A program made the position numbers and the translations under genes. A model generated the notes under the pieces. That model had not been told where the DNA came from. It saw only the letters and a program-made list of their open reading frames with translations, and made no database searches. From contig JAPWGK010000008.1 in the NCBI GenBank assembly GCA_029641185.1, positions 310,001 through 374,000 on the forward strand: DNA of 64,000 nt, in the 5' to 3' direction. This document shows, piece by piece, positions 59,655 to 64,000 of this stretch. Within the stretch, counting starts at the first letter, position 1, and every line of letters begins with the position of its first letter. The stretch comes from Pseudofabraea citricarpa (Eukaryota > Ascomycota > Leotiomycetes > Helotiales > Dermateaceae).

Positions 59655-61293
59655 GACGGGAGGCCCTCGGACGCGCCGAGTGAGTTGATTCGGGGGAGTT
59701 TGTAGATGCACAGCTTGTTCGCGTGAGCTGGGGGTTTTCGAGTCGTGTCTCCTCAATCGCGAAACATTAAATCCACGCGATCACAAAGGAGCAGGTTCTT
59801 TGTTCGGCGTGTGCAAAGGGCAATGGACAAGGGGGTTGTGCTGGCAGATGCTTTGGACGGAGCGGCGATGCGATGCAGTGTAGGTAGGTACTCGACAGGA
59901 ACAGGAACAGGAACTCGAACTCGAACTCGACGGTTTTGATGGGGGAGAGGGAAGGAAATGCGCCCGTGGACGATGGACGGCAGTTCAGTCCTGAAACGCG
60001 AAGAATTCTGCTTCCGCGCGAGAGGGGGACAGGAAGTGAAGATTGGAGAATCTTGAACGCGATAAATTGGAGGGCGCGCGGGCGTACAATATAGTTTTGA
60101 GGATTTTCGGAAGTCTATCGACTGATAGTGATGGGAGGTGGTTGTTGCTTCTATATTTAGAGGATGTCGGAGAGAGAAACGGGAGGGAATCAGGTTGGCG
60201 TTGGTTGTGTTTGTGATGCCTGGGGAATCAGGTTTAGATTTGGGGGGGAGGGGAGGGGGGATTGAGGTGTGAGGTGTGAGGTGAGTGGTGAGTGGTGAGT
60301 GGTGTGTGGTGAGTGTGTGGTGGAGGTGCTGCTGGAGCTGGTGCTGGCTGATGGGTGCTGGTGTTCCGGGCTTAGCAGGGCATTTTGGGGCTTTTTCCCT
60401 CTGATACATCCCCTCTAAAGCTTGACAAACTGCCCTACACGACCCCTACAGCCCCTACAACCCCTACAACTCCCCCCCCACGGAACCTCTCCGGTCGCTA
60501 GAAAGCCAGCTGTTCTGGATAGGCCAACGCCCAAACAACCTTAAGCTCTTAAGGTTGGCTAAGGCTCAATCCTTCCGCTCTCCTCTCCCCCTCTATACTG
60601 TAAGAAACTAGCTGTTTCTCCATCATCTTAATTCCTGGCTTTGGGGCTTCTGATAAGTTTCATGCTGCCATCCTGACCACGGCTTCCCTACGCATTTCCC
60701 CAGATATTGCGTATAAATAGATAAGCTCAAAGCTCAGGGCCGGCAGGCAGGCAGGCAGGCAAGCAAGCACACTCGCTCGCTCGCCGAATTCCATGTGTGC
60801 AGCACAGCACAGTGCACACACGTCCCACCTCCCACACAACACAACCCCTCCAGCAAATAGGGACTCTAGAGCAGAGAACGAACAAGCATCTCACGACCAT
60901 CGAAGCAGCATGGTATGGTACAATACAATACCGTATGATGGGAGGAGCAGGCCAAGCCAAGTCCCGAAGCTGCCTCTTGCCTCCTACTTGCAGCGTCGCT
61001 TGTTTGAGGAGCGAGCATGGCAAGTGACCGGGTATGGCAGGTCCCCTTAAGCGCCCGCCTGGCCGCCCGTGGCCGCTGGTTGGTCCAGCCAGCACAGATG
61101 AACTCCACCTCCCCTGCCGGCTGACAGCCTGACACACCTTTGAGAGAGGGAAAGATCCCAAAAATAGCTGCAATCGGGTCTTTTAGCATGAGTTGGTCCG
61201 AAGCAAATTAGCCCCCCTTTCTGCGCCAGCTGATTGGGTGCAAACAAGGCTGATCGAAGAGAGGCTCAGGCCGTGCAGCAGTTCTAGTCACCG

Positions 61294-61319
61294 GCAGCAG
61301 CAGCAGCAGCAGCAGCAGC
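61294..61319. repeat. CAG trinucleotide microsatellite
   Basis: Eight to nine CAG units. Confidence 0.9.
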
Positions 61320-61770
61320 CAGGGCTTCGAAAACGGCCACCCATCATCTATCTGTATGTACACTATGTGCCATCATCGTCATTACCACCATCGACAACAA
61401 CGGCCGTGCGACACAGGAACCAACACCAACACCCAACACCCAACATGACCGTACCCTACATACCCGTCCGTACCGTACCGCACAGGCACGTCTGCTCGAT
61501 CCTGGTATGGACAATCACATCACATCACATACATCTAAACAAGCCAAAAGAAATCAGGACCAAAATCGGAATCAGTCGACGTGCATTGCATACATCCAAA
61601 TCTATATCCATATTCCCATACATCCATCCATCCATCCATCCATCTATTTTGCGACGCCTTTCTCCATCTATCAAGCGAGCAAGGTACGAGGTACGGCCGC
61701 TAACCTGCGACCATGGCGACGAAGTAGTAGTGAAGTATAGCTTAATGTAAATGTGATGCTACCGCTACAG

Positions 61771-61830
61771 CAATGCCAATGCTAATGCTAATGCTAACAC
61801 CGATGCCGATGCCAATGCCAATGCCAATGC
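61771..61830. repeat. GCCAAT/GCTAAT hexamer repeat
   Basis: Ten approximate hexamers (GCCAAT, GCTAAT, GCCGAT variants). Confidence 0.8.
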
Positions 61831-61962
61831 TATACCATGCCATGGCCCATTGTCGCATCAGACCAAAAAGTATATCCATCCATCAGCCATCCCTCACTCC
61901 ATCACTCAACCCATCCCCGTTCATCCAACCCCTACCATACAGTAACCATACCAAAGACCCCC

Positions 61963-61998
61963 AAAACTCAAAACTCAAAACTCAAAACTCAAAACTCA
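61963..61998. repeat. AAAACTC heptamer repeat
   Basis: Five head-to-tail AAAACTC units. Confidence 0.9.
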
Positions 61999-62872
61999 GA
62001 TAACAGCAGAGGATCAATCAGCCAGAACAAAAAAGCACCGAGAGGAAGAGAGCCAAGAAAACAGAGTTCTCGCAACAAAGGACGAATTCTCTTTCACCTT
62101 GCGGTGTTTCGAACGCCCAGACTTCCCCCCCCCCTCCTCCCCTCCTCCAGCAACCTTACACTAACACCCCTCACCCCTCCCCCCCTCGTCCCCGAAACCC
62201 GAAACCACCTACAACTTTCATTCTCTCTTTCTTTCAAGCGAGCAAGCAGGCAGGCAAGCAAGCAAACTCGCTCGCTCGCTCGCTAATCTCTCCCATCTTG
62301 CTCTCCCTCTTTCCCTCTAACCAACGACCGACGGCCGCTACTGCACAGCACAGCATAGGTACCTACCTAGCAATGCAACACGTTCTATTTCTAGCCTCCT
62401 TCTTCTACTTCTGCATCTCCTTCTCCCTCCTCTCCCTCCCATCATAACATGACCTCAACTCAAGCTTTCTCATCCATACCCTTAGTGCGGTACCCCTCCC
62501 CCTCCCCCTCCCAAACAGAAATCTCAAGTAACCCTTAGCCCTACATCCCCAGAATCCTACCTACCTGCCTACCTGCCCGCCGTGCTTGATTACTTGGTGG
62601 GACCTCCTGTCCCTACCAACAGTACTGTACCTGGATAACCTACCTAGGTACCTAAACCACGGTACGGTAGGCGCAAGGCTACTCCCGCCGCGCACCCTTA
62701 CAGTACAGTACATCGCATCCACCCCCATCGTATCCACCCCCATCTTCCCTCATTAACATAATCATAATCATCATAATCATCCTTTCCTTCCTTCCTACCA
62801 CACCACCACATCCATACCGTAGACGCCAGACGCCGCGCACCGGCGTCGAAACCGAGGGGCTCCGGTAGGGCT

Positions 62873-62917
62873 GAGCAGGGCAGGGCAGAGCAGGGCAGAG
62901 CAGGGCAGGGCAGGGCA
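62873..62917. repeat. GCAGGG-type pentamer repeat
   Basis: Eight to nine units of AGGGC/AGAGC type in tandem. Confidence 0.8.
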
Positions 62918-63835
62918 AATTTGTGAGTGAGTGACTGACTGAGTGAGTAGTAGTGAGTGCGAATGCAGATCGTGGCTATATTCATTCATGTACAGGTATT
63001 ACATTACATGACATTGCATTACGTGCAGTCGTGCAGTGTGCATCTGTGTGACCCAACCAGCCTCGCCCTCGAAGGAAAAAATGCCCACGGTGCCATTTCA
63101 TCCGGGCGGCTAACCTACTCGTCCGTCCGAAGGAAGATGGGAGATGGAAGAGAGAGAGAGAGAAGCCTCACCGTCACCTATTTCCATCACCACCATCGCC
63201 ATTTCCAGGCTTGCATGCATTGCATCATCATCGGTGTGAGGTATCTTATTGTCAGGCGGCCTTTTTTATTTTTTTTGGCTTTCTCGGTATGAACGCTCTG
63301 CGGTGCTATGGAACCCTGCACGCCAATGCAAACCCAACTCCCAAACCATAAAAGGAAGACATGGTAAGCATTTCCACCATGCAGTAAACGCCCCACCTGT
63401 GCCCGTGCTCGTGCCTGTGCCTTTTGCCCCGTGGAGTCCCCCATAACGCCTGATGTATGCTCCCGGCTAGATTATTTACTTACAAACTCTCTTTGTACAA
63501 ACTCACGCGGAAGAAAAAAAAACAAGAAGGGTTGCGATCCTCGATTAGCGAATCGCCGTCGAAAGGTAAATAGAGGCATGCTGCGTGCAAGCCGAACTAA
63601 AGTATTTGCTAAGTGCCAGCAGTATTGCGCTGCATTGTGTCATTATGAAAAGGAGGGGGCCGTGATGGCTCCGAAGCCACCATAGTTTGGAGTACTGTCT
63701 TCAGGCTTCATCGTACCGTTCAGCATAGGACAGAGTCTGAAGCGAGACGTGTTAGCAAGCCATTAGATAGCCAGAGGGCGGGGGAAAGGATAACAAGCTG
63801 CTCGCTTGAGCAGGCCCACGATAAAAGTAAATAGT

Positions 63836-64000
63836 CTAGCGGTTCTGGAGACAGTACTTTTTATTTGTCTTAATATGCCCTGCCTGTCCACAGTTCGCAC
63901 ATTTGCGCGTAGTTCCAGTTGGCTTTTCAGTCGAAGGAACCGGCGTTGATGACGGGGATGCTGCATTGGTCGACTCGCGCTGGTGATTGCCCTTTTGCTT
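63836..64000 (-). CDS. TAF1 (TFIID largest subunit) C-terminus, partial
   Basis: Only the last 54 codons are in the window; the frame is open to the right edge and stops with TAG at 63836. It contains a CCHC zinc knuckle, C-x2-C-x4-H-x7-C, reading KCANCGQAGHIKTNKKYC, preceded by a Thr/Ser/Pro-rich linker (STPVPSTEKPTGTT). This knuckle with the H-I-x-T-N-K-K element is the known C-terminal signature of TAF1/TafII-p230 in fungi and other eukaryotes. The protein scaffolds TFIID at RNA polymerase II promoters in the nucleus. The last residues (CLQNR) are shorter than in many relatives, which continue with PLLNG or similar, so an alternative 3' splice could exist. The gene body lies beyond the window. 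Confidence 0.78.
   Translation of the reverse strand, partial: KQKGNHQRESTNAASPSSTPVPSTEKPTGTTRKCANCGQAGHIKTNKKYCLQNR

Larger units (their letters stand above)
59655..63835. other. 4.2-kb gene-free region upstream of rlmA
   Basis: No supported gene on either strand between the rlmA ATG (-) and the TAF1 stop (-). Every ORF is short and low-complexity. Many microsatellites: GAACAG/GAACTC (59895-59935), GGCA (60745-60765), CAG (61294-61319), CATC (61620-61642), GCCAAT/GCTAAT (61771-61830), AAAACTC (61963-61998) and GAGCAGGGCAG (62873-62917). It should include a long rlmA leader/promoter and the TAF1 3' region. Confidence 0.6.

Noticed and set aside
61193..61750. 185-aa plus-strand ORF
   Set aside because: Low-complexity translation of CAG and CATC microsatellites; no domain or splice sites.

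Overview
The window is nuclear DNA of a filamentous ascomycete (Pezizomycotina). The evidence is many short GT-AG introns of about 45-110 bp, fungal-only families (RlmA-type MADS factor, DUF1776 protein, helical-domain/ankyrin protein) and the gene density. A leotiomycete is my guess from the overall protein flavour; it is inferred, not shown. No tRNA, rRNA, transposon ORF or CRISPR array was recognised. Start and end of each CDS are outer limits; exon limits, worked out by hand from splice sites, frame closure and family fit, are given in the evidence.

Layout. 0-3.3 kb: 3' part of an IQGAP/Rng2-like cytokinesis scaffold. 4.6-6.0 kb: secreted proteinase K-like subtilisin. 7.8-15.1 kb: a small catabolic-looking group, with an FMN-dependent luciferase-like monooxygenase divergent from an allantoate-permease-type MFS transporter, followed by a second (FucP/Bsc6-like) MFS transporter. 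15.7-17.9 kb: fungal helical-domain/ankyrin-related protein. 18.7-21.9 kb: two decayed genes facing each other, a Zn2Cys6-like regulator with several frame breaks and a TauD-like dioxygenase cut to its N-terminal half. 22.9-25.2 kb: a 12-exon amidase, divergent from a small unknown gene. 26.3-27.6 kb: a protein-kinase gene with in-frame stops. 28.2-33.8 kb: a large MFS transporter and an M28/glutamate-carboxypeptidase II-like membrane peptidase.

34-41 kb is an accessory stretch. It holds one intact BTB/POZ gene (39.8-40.7 kb), two wrecked relatives (34.1-34.9 and 38.2-38.7 kb), a duplicated upstream region, a minisatellite inside one relic and an APH-fold phosphotransferase. 41.5-49.2 kb: RidA, an unknown basic protein, an M61-like protein that has lost its zinc ligands, and a DUF1776 short-chain-dehydrogenase-like membrane protein. 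50.8-52.2 kb: GH18 chitinase without a signal peptide. 54.8-55.6 kb: the polyadenylation factor Yth1. 57.7-59.7 kb: the cell-wall-integrity MADS factor RlmA. A 4.2 kb gene-free, microsatellite-rich stretch follows, and the window ends in the C-terminus of TAF1 (TFIID) on the minus strand.

Core genes (IQGAP, Yth1, RlmA, TAF1, RidA) sit at the edges and right half. The middle (18-41 kb) carries nearly all the pseudogenes and accessory enzymes and looks like the faster-evolving part of the locus.
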